DNA of 64,000 nucleotides from Pseudomonas brassicacearum. Its GTDB lineage: Bacteria > Pseudomonadota > Gammaproteobacteria > Pseudomonadales > Pseudomonadaceae. The stretch covers positions 1,825,430 through 1,889,429 of the forward strand of contig NZ_CP007410.1 of NCBI RefSeq assembly GCF_000585995.1, written 5' to 3'. The notes beneath the pieces are model-generated. The model saw only the letters and a program-made list of their open reading frames with translations. It had not been told where the DNA came from and did not search any database. Numbering within the stretch: position 1 is the first letter of the stretch; each line of letters begins with the position of its first letter. The translations under genes were made by a program, and so were the position numbers. Shown piece by piece: positions 44,620 through 52,269 of this stretch.

Positions 44620-44772
44620 TTATATCTTGCCCAGTAATAGCAGGACCAACAGCACCACCAACACTACACCGATGATACCGGATGGACCGTAACCCCAACT
44701 TCTGGAGTGCGGGAAGACCGGCAGGCCACCGATCAGCAGGAGGATCAGGATAATGATGAGTATTGTGCCCAT
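44620..44772 (-). CDS. DUF3309 family small membrane protein
   Basis: 50 residues from ATG at 44772 with ribosome site AAGGAAA. Two very hydrophobic segments (ILIIILILLLIGGLPVF and IIGVVLVVLLVLLLLGKI) flank a short polar turn with SWGYGPSG, the hallmark of DUF3309 proteins. Function unknown; such genes are common in stress-regulated settings in Pseudomonas. It ends at the shared terminator. Confidence 0.88.
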   Translation of the reverse strand: MGTILIIILILLLIGGLPVFPHSRSWGYGPSGIIGVVLVVLLVLLLLGKI

Positions 44773-45092
44773 TGTTGATTTCCTTATTGGTCAGTTCTGG
44801 AGTGATGCAACTTTCAACTACCAGCACGCATGCGTTAAATCCGGGCGGCTTAATATGTCCGACCGTAACGTCCTGTAAAAAATTCAAAGTTTTTTAGTGC
44901 TTGAAGAGGCCCTGCTTATCGCGGTTTGTGAAGAGGGGGTTTTCCCCGTTCGGCATGACCCACAAAAAGCATTTCTCAATCAAAACTTCCTACGGTTTGC
45001 CCCCGCCATTCAGCACTCTGATGGAGCGTGGGTCCGGCCAGGTCCTTCGCTACACTCGGCCCATCTCTCCCGGAACAACAAGGCTGTTTCCT

Positions 45093-45908
45093 ATGCAAAA
45101 TCGCATGATGATCACCGGTGCCGGCTCTGGCCTGGGTCGCGAAATCGCGCTGCGCTGGGCCCGTGAAGGTTGGCGCCTGGCCCTGTCGGATGTCAGTGAA
45201 CCTGGCCTTAAGGAAACCCTCAAGTTGGTGCGAGAAGCCGGAGGCGAGGGCTTCGTCCAGCGTTGCGATGTGCGCGACTACAGCCAACTGACCGCGTTCG
45301 CCCAAGCCTGTGAAGAGAAGTTTGGCGGCATCGACATTATCGTCAACAACGCCGGCGTGGCTTCGGGCGGGTTCTTCAGCGAACTCTCCCTGGAAGATTG
45401 GGACTGGCAGATTGCGATTAACCTGATGGGCGTGGTGAAGGGCTGCAAGGCGTTCTTGCCGCTATTGGAGAAAAGCCGGGGCAAGATCATCAACATCGCC
45501 TCTATGGCAGCCTTGATGCAGGGGCCGGCCATGAGCAACTACAACGTGGCCAAGGCTGGGGTCGTAGCATTGTCGGAGAGCCTCCTGGTCGAGCTGGCAC
45601 AGCAGGAGATCGGCGTTCACGTGGTATGCCCGTCGTTCTTCCAGACCAATCTGCTGGACTCCTTCCGTGGCCCGACCCCGGCCATGAAAGCCCAGGTGGG
45701 CAAATTGCTGGAAAGCTCACCGATCAGCGCCGCCGACATCGCCGACTACATCTACCAGCAGGTCGCCGAGGGCCAGTTCATGATCCTGCCCCATGAGCAG
45801 GGCCGGATGGCGTGGGCGGTCAAGCAAAAGAACCCGCAGTTGCTGTACGACGAAATGACCGTCATGGCCGACAAGATGCGCGCCAAGGCTCGACAGAACC
45901 CGAGTTGA
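45093..45908 (+). CDS. Short-chain dehydrogenase/reductase family oxidoreductase
   Basis: 271 residues from ATG 45093, with AAGG as ribosome site; longer in-frame readings from 44901 are not conserved. Classical SDR: TGAGSGLGREIA (nucleotide loop), NNAG, catalytic Ser in IINIASMAA and YNVAK (Tyr, Lys). The substrate is unknown. The 320-base gap upstream (44773-45092) holds the divergent promoters; I see no gene or clear hairpin with T run in it. Confidence 0.88.
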   Translation: MQNRMMITGAGSGLGREIALRWAREGWRLALSDVSEPGLKETLKLVREAGGEGFVQRCDVRDYSQLTAFAQACEEKFGGIDIIVNNAGVASGGFFSELSLEDWDWQIAINLMGVVKGCKAFLPLLEKSRGKIINIASMAALMQGPAMSNYNVAKAGVVALSESLLVELAQQEIGVHVVCPSFFQTNLLDSFRGPTPAMKAQVGKLLESSPISAADIADYIYQQVAEGQFMILPHEQGRMAWAVKQKNPQLLYDEMTVMADKMRAKARQNPS

Positions 45909-45965
45909 CCTGGGTGCCCGGTGTCCTCAGGATGGCGCCACTCGGCCTTCCTGATGGACATTCCC

Positions 45966-46298
45966 ATGCTCAATTACCTGTGGTTCTTACTCGCCGCGCT
46001 ATTTGAAATCGCCGGTTGCTATGCCTTCTGGATGTGGCTGCGCCAGGGCAAGAGCGCTTGGTGGATCGCCCCGGCGCTGCTTAGCCTCACGCTGTTCGCG
46101 CTGTTGCTGACTCGCATCGAAGCCACCTACGCCGGTCGCGCCTACGCCGCCTACGGTGGTATCTATATCATTGCTTCGATCGGCTGGCTGGCGGTGATTG
46201 AACGCGTGCGGCCGCTGGGTTCCGACTGGATCGGTGTAGCGCTCTGTGTGCTGGGGGCCAGTGTGATTCTGTTCGGCCCGCGGTTCTCGGCCTCTTGA
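45966..46298 (+). CDS. YnfA family (UPF0060) small membrane protein
   Basis: 110 residues, four membrane helices with the conserved [17 protein letters not shown] and [19 protein letters not shown]. Related to small multidrug-resistance-type transporters; transport has not been shown for most members. ATG 45966 matches family length, ATG 45954 is possible. Same strand as the SDR gene, 57 bases after it. Confidence 0.88.
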   Translation: MLNYLWFLLAALFEIAGCYAFWMWLRQGKSAWWIAPALLSLTLFALLLTRIEATYAGRAYAAYGGIYIIASIGWLAVIERVRPLGSDWIGVALCVLGASVILFGPRFSAS

Positions 46299-46447
46299 AA
46301 AAAAGCGGTTCGACAAGGTTTTGCAGGAAGTTTCCTTCAGTCGGCAGAGCTTTGCTTGTAGGGGCTTACTGAATTCTTGCGCCTGCCTTGAGAACACGAA
46401 ACAGGCCGGGCATGGTCAAGGTCCAGACAATCTTAAGGATAAGAACC

Positions 46448-46648
46448 ATGCTTGTACTAAGCCGCGCAGTGGGTGAGTTGATTTCCATCGGAGATGATAT
46501 TTCCGTCCGGGTGCTGTCGGTCAGCGGCAGCACCGTGCGTTTTGGCGTGGAGGCGCCTCGTCATATCGATGTTCATCGCTTTGAGATTTACGAAAAGATC
46601 CAGAGAAAAAAAGCCAACGCCGCTCGCAAGGCGTGTTCAGTCGAATAG
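46448..46648 (+). CDS. CsrA/Rsm-family RNA-binding regulator
   Basis: 66 residues from ATG 46448 with AAGGAT upstream. It has the CsrA beta-strands MLVLSRAVGELISIGDDI with RNA-contacting Leu4 and Arg6, and HRFEIYEKIQ with the second RNA-contacting Arg. It is divergent from the main RsmA (Glu-Glu replaced by Phe-Glu after His-Arg, extended basic C-terminus), so it is a paralogue of the RsmI type or similar. It binds GGA motifs in mRNA leaders if active. Its 3' end overlaps the converging YheU gene by 12 bases. Confidence 0.88.
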   Translation: MLVLSRAVGELISIGDDISVRVLSVSGSTVRFGVEAPRHIDVHRFEIYEKIQRKKANAARKACSVE

Positions 46649-46864
46649 ATGCTTGGGCACATCGTGCTTGAGCATCAGTTGACACTGCTCGCTGTCGGGG
46701 TCGAAGACGATCAGCGCCTGGCCTTTGGTCAAGGCCTGTCTGACCCGCAATACCCGCGTTTCCAGGGGCGTGTCGTCGCCATTGTCGGTGCCGTCGCGGG
46801 TCACGAAATCCTCGATCAGGCGGGTGAGCGTGTCGACTTCGAGTTGGTCGTGGGGAATCAGCAT
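46637..46864 (-). CDS. YheU family (UPF0270) protein
   Basis: 75 residues, starting MLIPHDQLEVDTLTRLIEDF, which with FVTRDGTDNGD matches the YheU family at full length. Small soluble helical protein, function unknown. Convergent with and overlapping the csrA-like gene. Confidence 0.9.
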   Translation of the reverse strand: MLIPHDQLEVDTLTRLIEDFVTRDGTDNGDDTPLETRVLRVRQALTKGQALIVFDPDSEQCQLMLKHDVPKHLFD

Positions 46865-46950
46865 GGTGTACCTCGGCTAGACAATAGCGCGATGCTACGG
46901 CCAATGGGCTTTTGCGGCTAGCCTGTGGTCTTTCGGTCACTGCACATCCT

Positions 46951-47040
46951 TGTGGGAGCGGGCTTGCTCGCGAAAGCGGTGGGTCAGTTTGTATCAACGC
47001 TGCATGTACCGACGCCTTCGCGAGCAAGCCCGCTCCCACA
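46951..47040. repeat. REPIN near the end of the NAGGN operon
   Basis: The arms TGTGGGAGCGGGCTTGCTCG and complement have the same G variant as the copy at 10141. It lies between the start side of yheU and the 3' end of the M42 peptidase gene. Confidence 0.9.
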
Positions 47041-47083
47041 GTTGGATTGCGATACACCCGCGCGAGCCATGTTGTTAGCTGGA

Positions 47084-48274
47084 TCAGCTATCCGACCGCT
47101 GCCCAATCAAGCTGTCCACCGACGGCACCCGGGTATCGCTTTCCATCTGCGTATCGTGTTCGATCTGGTGACTGAAGCGGTCCAGCGAACCCTGGGCCGG
47201 TTGCGCGTCGCTGGCGAACACCGGTGGGCTGAGGATGTAGGCGCCGAGCAAGCGGCTGAGGGCGGCCAGGCTGTCGATGTGGGTGCGTTCGTAGCCGTGG
47301 GTGGCGTCGCAGCCAAAGGCGAGCAGGGCGGTGCGGATGTCGTGGCCGGCGGTGACGGCCGAATGGGCGTCGCTGAAGTAGTAGCGGAACAGGTCACGGC
47401 GGGCCGGCAGATCGTTCTCCTTGGCCAGTTTCAGCAAGTGCCGCGACAGATGATAGTCGTAGGGGCCACCGGAGTCCTGCATGGCCACGCTGACCGTGTG
47501 TTCGCTTGAGTGCTGGCCGGGTGCGACTGGCGCGATGTCGATGCCGACGAACTCACTGACGTCCCAAGGCAGCGCGGCTGCCGCACCACTGCCGGTTTCC
47601 TCGGTGATGGTGAACAACGGGTGACAGTCGATCAGCAGCTCTTCGCCACTGTCGACAATCGCCTTGAGCGCCGCCAGCAGCGCCGCGACCCCGGCCTTGT
47701 CGTCCAGGTGCCGGGCGCTGATGTGGCCGCTTTCGGTGAACTCCGGCAAGGGATCGAAGGCCACGTAATCGCCGATGCCGACACCCAGGGTTTCGCAATC
47801 GGCGCGGGTGGCGCAGTAAGCGTCCAGGCGCAGTTCGATGTGGTCCCAACTGATGGGCATTTCATCCACCGCGGTGTTGAACGCGTGCCCGGACGCCATC
47901 AACGGCAGGACGCTGCCACGAATCACCCCGGTGTCGGTGAACAGGCTGACCCGGCTGCCCTCGGCAAACCGACTGGACCAGCAACCCACCGGGGCCAGGG
48001 TCAGGCGACCGTTGTCCTTGATGGCTCGCACGGAGGCGCCGATGGTGTCCAAGTGGGCAGACACGGCTCGGTCGGGGCTGCTCTTGCGGCCCTTGAGGGT
48101 GGCGCGGATCGTGCCGCGCCGGGTCATTTCAAAAGGAATGCCCAGCTCTTCGAGCCGCTCGGCGACGTAGCGCACGATGGTGTCGGTGAAGCCGGTAGGG
48201 CTGGGAATCGCGAGCATTTCCAGCAGGACTTTTTGTAGGTATTCGAGATTCGGTTCTGGAATTTTGCTGATCAT
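47084..48274 (-). CDS. M42-family peptidase of the NAGGN osmoprotectant system
   Basis: 396 residues from ATG at 48274, preceded by AGGAG. Zinc-peptidase motifs: AHLDTIG, LDDKAGVAALL and TITEETGSGAAA. The gene follows the NAGGN synthesis genes in Pseudomonas; the enzyme may process or recycle the dipeptide, which is inference. It is separated from the synthetase gene by 201 bases that contain two REP sequences, so its expression may differ. Confidence 0.88.
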   Translation of the reverse strand: MISKIPEPNLEYLQKVLLEMLAIPSPTGFTDTIVRYVAERLEELGIPFEMTRRGTIRATLKGRKSSPDRAVSAHLDTIGASVRAIKDNGRLTLAPVGCWSSRFAEGSRVSLFTDTGVIRGSVLPLMASGHAFNTAVDEMPISWDHIELRLDAYCATRADCETLGVGIGDYVAFDPLPEFTESGHISARHLDDKAGVAALLAALKAIVDSGEELLIDCHPLFTITEETGSGAAAALPWDVSEFVGIDIAPVAPGQHSSEHTVSVAMQDSGGPYDYHLSRHLLKLAKENDLPARRDLFRYYFSDAHSAVTAGHDIRTALLAFGCDATHGYERTHIDSLAALSRLLGAYILSPPVFASDAQPAQGSLDRFSHQIEHDTQMESDTRVPSVDSLIGQRSDS

Positions 48275-48354
48275 GGAAACTCCTGATGGGTTGAGCACAT
48301 CGATGGTTTCGATGAGAGTGTCCGACTGTTGAATGATGGTGCCTGAACTGGCCT

Positions 48355-48448
48355 CATCGCGAGCAAGCTCGCTCCCACAGAGGTCCTACGGTGAACACAA
48401 AATGTGTAAACACCAGAAACCCCATGTGGGAGCGAGCTTGCTCGCGAT
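48355..48448. repeat. Two REP sequences in reversed order inside the NAGGN operon
   Basis: The first element (ATCGCGAGCAAGCTCGCTCC, from 48355) and the second (TGTGGGAGCGAGCTTGCTCG, from 48425) point in the opposite relative order to all other doublets in the window: their GTGGGAG ends face each other. They lie between the synthetase stop and the peptidase start. Confidence 0.85.
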
Positions 48449-48475
48449 GGGGGCTGTTCAGGCACTACACCTCTA

Positions 48476-50221
48476 CTAGGCCACCGCCTGGCTATGGGGA
48501 AACAACAGATCCACAAAGCGTTCGGCGGTGGGTTGCGGTTCGTGGTTGGCCAGGCCGGCGCGTTCGTTGGCTTCGATGAACACGTACTCGGGCTGATCGG
48601 CCGCTGGCACCAGCAAGTCGAGGCCGACCATGGGGATGTCCAGCGCCCGGGCGGCGCGTACCGCCGCGTCGGCGAGGGTGGGATGAAGGATCCCCGTGAC
48701 ATCTTCCAGGACACCGCCGGTATGAAGGTTCGCCGTACGCCTTACAAACAGGTGTTTCCCGGCCGGCAGGACGCTGTCGTAGTCAAACCCCGCTGCACTC
48801 AGCGTGCGTTGGGTCTCGGCGTCCATCGGGATCTTGCTTTCCCCGCCCGTGGCGGCTTGTCGTCGGCGGCTCTGGGCTTCGATCAGTGCGCCGATGGTGT
48901 GCTGGCCATCGCCGATCACCTCCGCCGGACGGCGTATCGCGGCGGCCACCACTTCGAAGCCGATCACCAGGATTCGCAGGTCGAGCCCTTCATGGAAGCT
49001 CTCCAACAACACCCGGCTGTCAAACTGCCGGGCCGCTTCGATGGCGCTCTGCACTTCTTCAATCGTACGCAAATCCACCGCCACGCCTTGGCCCTGTTCA
49101 CCGTCCAGCGGCTTGACCACCACTCGCTCGTGCTCATCGAGAAACGCCAGGTTGTCGTCGGCATTACCCACCAGTTGCTGGGCCGGCAGGTTCAGGCCGG
49201 CGTTTTTCAGCACCTTATGGGTCAGGCTTTTGTCCTGGCACAAGGTCATGCTGATAGCGCTGGTCAGGTCGCTCAAGGATTCGCGGCAACGCACCCGCCG
49301 GCTGCCGTGGACCAAGGTGAATAACCCGGCCTCGGCGTCGTCCACCTGCACTTCGATGCCCCGACGGTGCGCTTCCTCGACAATGATTCGCGCATACGGG
49401 TTGAACGACGCCTCGGGTCCAGGCCCCAGGAACAGCGGCTGGTTAATACCGTTCTTGCGCTTGATGGCGAAGGTCGACAGGTTGCGGAAACCGAGTTTGG
49501 CGTAGAGGTTTTTCGCCAGCCGATTGTCGTGCAGGACCGAGAGGTCGAGGTAACTCAAGCCACGGCTCATGAAGTGCTCGACGAGATGGCGCACCAGCAC
49601 TTCGCCAACGCCGGGGCGTGAACATTGCGGATCCACGGCCAGGCACCAAAGGCTGCTGCCGTTTTCCGGATCGTTGAAGGCTTTCTGGTGGTTCAGGCCC
49701 ATGACGCTGCCGATCACCGCGCCAGTGTCGTCATCTTCGGCCAGCCAGTACACCGGGCCACCCTCATGTCGAGGGGTCAAACGGTGCGGGTCGATGGGCA
49801 ACATGCCTCGGGCCTGGTACAGCTGGTTGATGGCTTGCCAGTCGGCCTCGTTCTGGGCCCGGCGAATCCGAAAACCGCGAAACACCCGCGTGGCCTGGCG
49901 ATAGTCGCTGAACCACAGGCGCAAGGTGTCGGACGGATCGAGGAACAGTTGCGCCGGTTCCAGCCCCAGCACTTGCTGGGGCGCGGCGACGTACAAGGCA
50001 ATGTCCCGTTCGCCGGGCTGTTCGTTGAGCAGTTCCTGGGCCAGGCTCGCCGGGTCCGGGAAGGTGTGACCGATCAGCAATCGGCCCCAGCCGCAACGCA
50101 CCGCGATCGGGTCCGCGCCCAATGCGCTGCCATCTTCGGCCAGGCGTGCCTGCAGGCGCTCATAGGACGGCGCCTGGCCGCGCAGAAGGCGTTGGTTGTG
50201 AACGGTTGCATTAGGTTTCAT
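48476..50221 (-). CDS. ngg: N-acetylglutaminylglutamine synthetase
   Basis: 581 residues from ATG at 50221 (a TTG three bases earlier is possible). N-terminal GNAT acetyltransferase-like domain (to about residue 280, with VDPQCSRPGVGEVLVRHLVE) and C-terminal ATP-grasp domain (VVVKPLDGEQGQGVAVDL; FIEANERAGLANHE). Together with the amidotransferase it makes the osmoprotectant N-acetylglutaminylglutamine amide. It begins 3 bases after the amidotransferase stop. The symbol follows common Pseudomonas usage. Confidence 0.9.
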   Translation of the reverse strand: MKPNATVHNQRLLRGQAPSYERLQARLAEDGSALGADPIAVRCGWGRLLIGHTFPDPASLAQELLNEQPGERDIALYVAAPQQVLGLEPAQLFLDPSDTLRLWFSDYRQATRVFRGFRIRRAQNEADWQAINQLYQARGMLPIDPHRLTPRHEGGPVYWLAEDDDTGAVIGSVMGLNHQKAFNDPENGSSLWCLAVDPQCSRPGVGEVLVRHLVEHFMSRGLSYLDLSVLHDNRLAKNLYAKLGFRNLSTFAIKRKNGINQPLFLGPGPEASFNPYARIIVEEAHRRGIEVQVDDAEAGLFTLVHGSRRVRCRESLSDLTSAISMTLCQDKSLTHKVLKNAGLNLPAQQLVGNADDNLAFLDEHERVVVKPLDGEQGQGVAVDLRTIEEVQSAIEAARQFDSRVLLESFHEGLDLRILVIGFEVVAAAIRRPAEVIGDGQHTIGALIEAQSRRRQAATGGESKIPMDAETQRTLSAAGFDYDSVLPAGKHLFVRRTANLHTGGVLEDVTGILHPTLADAAVRAARALDIPMVGLDLLVPAADQPEYVFIEANERAGLANHEPQPTAERFVDLLFPHSQAVA

Positions 50222-50224
50222 CAA

Positions 50225-51997
50225 TCAGATTCCTTGCTCGCTGAGCCACAGGTTCAGCGCCGCCAGTTGCCACAGCCGCGAGCCGCGCAACGGCGTGAGC
50301 TGGCCGTTGGGGTCGGTCAGCAGGCGGTCGAGCATGGCCGGGTTGAACAGGCCGCGATCCTGGCTCGGATCCAGCAGCAGTTCGCGGACCCAGGCCAGGG
50401 TATTGCCTTCCAGGTGCTTGAGGCCCGGCACCGGGAAATAGCCTTTCTTGCGGTCGATGACCTCGCTGGGTATCACCCGCCGGGCGGCCTCCTTGAGGAC
50501 CTGCTTGCCACCGTCGGGCAGCTTGAATTTCGCCGGGACCCGCGCCGAGAGTTCCACCAGCCGATAGTCGAGGAACGGCGTACGCGCTTCCAGGCCCCAG
50601 GCCATGGTCATGTTGTCGACGCGCTTGACCGGGTCGTCCACCAGCATCACCGTGCTGTCCAGGCGCAGCGCCTTGTCCACGGCAGCATCGGCCCCCGGTT
50701 GGGCGAAATGCTCCTTGACGAAGTCACCGGCGGCATCGTTGGCGGTCAGCCATTTAGGCTGCACGGTGGCGGCATATTCTTCGTAGCTGCGATCGAAGAA
50801 AGCGGCGCGATAGGCCGCGTATGGATCGCTGGCGCCGTCCACCTGCGGATACCAGTGATAGCCGGCGAATAGCTCGTCGGCGCCCTGGCCGCTTTGCACC
50901 ACTTTGCAGTGCTTGGCCACTTCCCGGGACAACAAGTAGAAGGCGATGCAGTCGTGGCTGACCATCGGCTCGCTCATGGCACGAAACGCCGCTGGCAATT
51001 GCTCGATGATTTCTTTTTCGTCGATGCGCAATTGGTGATGGCGGGTGCCGTAGTGTTTGGCGATCAGGTCCGAATACTGGAATTCGTCACCGCGTTCGCC
51101 GCCGGCATCCTGGAAACCGATTGAAAAGGTCGACAGGTCCTCGACACCCACTTCCCGCAACAGCCCCACCAGCATGCTCGAATCCACGCCGCCGGACAGC
51201 AGCACACCCACATCCACGGCGGCGCGCTGACGAATGGCAACGGCTTCGCGAGTGCTGTCGAGCACGCGGTCGATCCAGTCTTCCAGGTTCAGGTTCTGTT
51301 CATCGGCCCGTGGGCCGTAGGGCAGCGTCCACCAGGTTTTCTGCTCGGTGGTACCGTCGGCTTCGATCCGCATCCAGGTGGCGGGTGGCAGTTTTTCAAC
51401 GCCGGCCAGCAGGGTGCGTGGTGCCGGGACCACCGCATGGAAATTCAGGTAATGATTGAGGGCCACCGGGTCGAGCATCGGGCTGATGTCACCGCCCTTG
51501 AGCAGCGCCGGCAATGCTGAGGCGAAGCGCAAGCGTTGGCCGGTGCGCGACAGGTACAGCGGCTTGACGCCGAGGCGATCGCGGGCGATGAACAACCGCT
51601 TGGCATCGCGTTCCCAGATGGCGAAGGCGAACATGCCGTTGAGCTTGGGCAACAGCGCTTCGCCCCAGGCGTGGTAGCCCTTGAGCAGCACTTCGGTGTC
51701 GCCACCGGAATAGAAGGCGTAGCCCAGGCCTTCGAGCTCGGCGCGCAGTTCCGGGTAGTTGTAGATCGCGCCGTTGAAGGCCAGTGACAGGCCCAACTGA
51801 TTGTCGACCATGGGTTGGGCCGAACCGTCGGACAGGTCCATGATTTTCAGGCGTCGATGGCCCAGGGCAATCGGGCCCTGGCTATGAAAACCCCACGCGT
51901 CAGGGCCGCGAGGGGCCAAGTGATGGGTAATTCGCTCTACGGCCGCAAGGTCCGCAGGTTGTTGATCGAAACGTAACTCACCAGCTAATCCGCACAT
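50225..51997 (-). CDS. asnO: N-acetylglutaminylglutamine amidotransferase (asparagine-synthase-like)
   Basis: 590 residues. N-terminal glutamine amidotransferase class II domain with catalytic Cys2 (MCGLAGELRFD) and RGPDAWG; C-terminal asparagine-synthase-type ATP-pyrophosphatase domain with VGVLLSGGVDSSMLVGLL. It converts the dipeptide C-terminus to the amide in NAGGN synthesis. First gene of the minus-strand operon. The 272-base gap before it (51998-52269) holds a REPIN and the likely promoter; no clear promoter can be picked. Confidence 0.92.
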   Translation of the reverse strand: MCGLAGELRFDQQPADLAAVERITHHLAPRGPDAWGFHSQGPIALGHRRLKIMDLSDGSAQPMVDNQLGLSLAFNGAIYNYPELRAELEGLGYAFYSGGDTEVLLKGYHAWGEALLPKLNGMFAFAIWERDAKRLFIARDRLGVKPLYLSRTGQRLRFASALPALLKGGDISPMLDPVALNHYLNFHAVVPAPRTLLAGVEKLPPATWMRIEADGTTEQKTWWTLPYGPRADEQNLNLEDWIDRVLDSTREAVAIRQRAAVDVGVLLSGGVDSSMLVGLLREVGVEDLSTFSIGFQDAGGERGDEFQYSDLIAKHYGTRHHQLRIDEKEIIEQLPAAFRAMSEPMVSHDCIAFYLLSREVAKHCKVVQSGQGADELFAGYHWYPQVDGASDPYAAYRAAFFDRSYEEYAATVQPKWLTANDAAGDFVKEHFAQPGADAAVDKALRLDSTVMLVDDPVKRVDNMTMAWGLEARTPFLDYRLVELSARVPAKFKLPDGGKQVLKEAARRVIPSEVIDRKKGYFPVPGLKHLEGNTLAWVRELLLDPSQDRGLFNPAMLDRLLTDPNGQLTPLRGSRLWQLAALNLWLSEQGI

Positions 51998-52149
51998 AAG
52001 TCCTTACCGGTTTTTCCGTTGGGGAGGGGTCAAGCTGCACGCGCCGACATGGCGGGTACCCTGAAACTGACCGAGGGGATGGCTGTGAGTTTTAGATCGA
52101 TGCGTTATAAGCAGGCGGGTGGGGTTGGGTTGAATGTTGCGCGGCCCCT

Positions 52150-52239
52150 TGTGGGAGCGAGCTTGCTCGCGATAGCGGTGGATCAGTTGGCCTCTGAGTT
52201 GACTGACACACTGCTATCGCGAGCAAGCTCGCTCCCACA
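52150..52239. repeat. REPIN between asnO and mnmC
   Basis: The arms TGTGGGAGCGAGCTTGCTCG and complement pair, with an additional inner pair GATAGC / GCTATC that extends the stem. It lies between the 5' side of asnO and the 3' end of mnmC. Confidence 0.9.
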
Positions 52240-52269
52240 GGGTTTGTGGCATGTCTCAAGAAGTCGGTG

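Noticed and set aside
44612..44887. 91-codon minus-strand frame overlapping the DUF3309 gene
   Set aside because: The adjacent frame gives a complete DUF3309 protein with a good ribosome site; the longer frame has no homology and overlaps the terminator side.
44773..45092. Search of the 320-base gap between the DUF3309 and SDR genes for a small RNA
   Set aside because: Only a short GGGG-TTTT-CCCC inverted repeat near 44936-44949 is visible, with no terminator or promoter pair to support an RNA gene.
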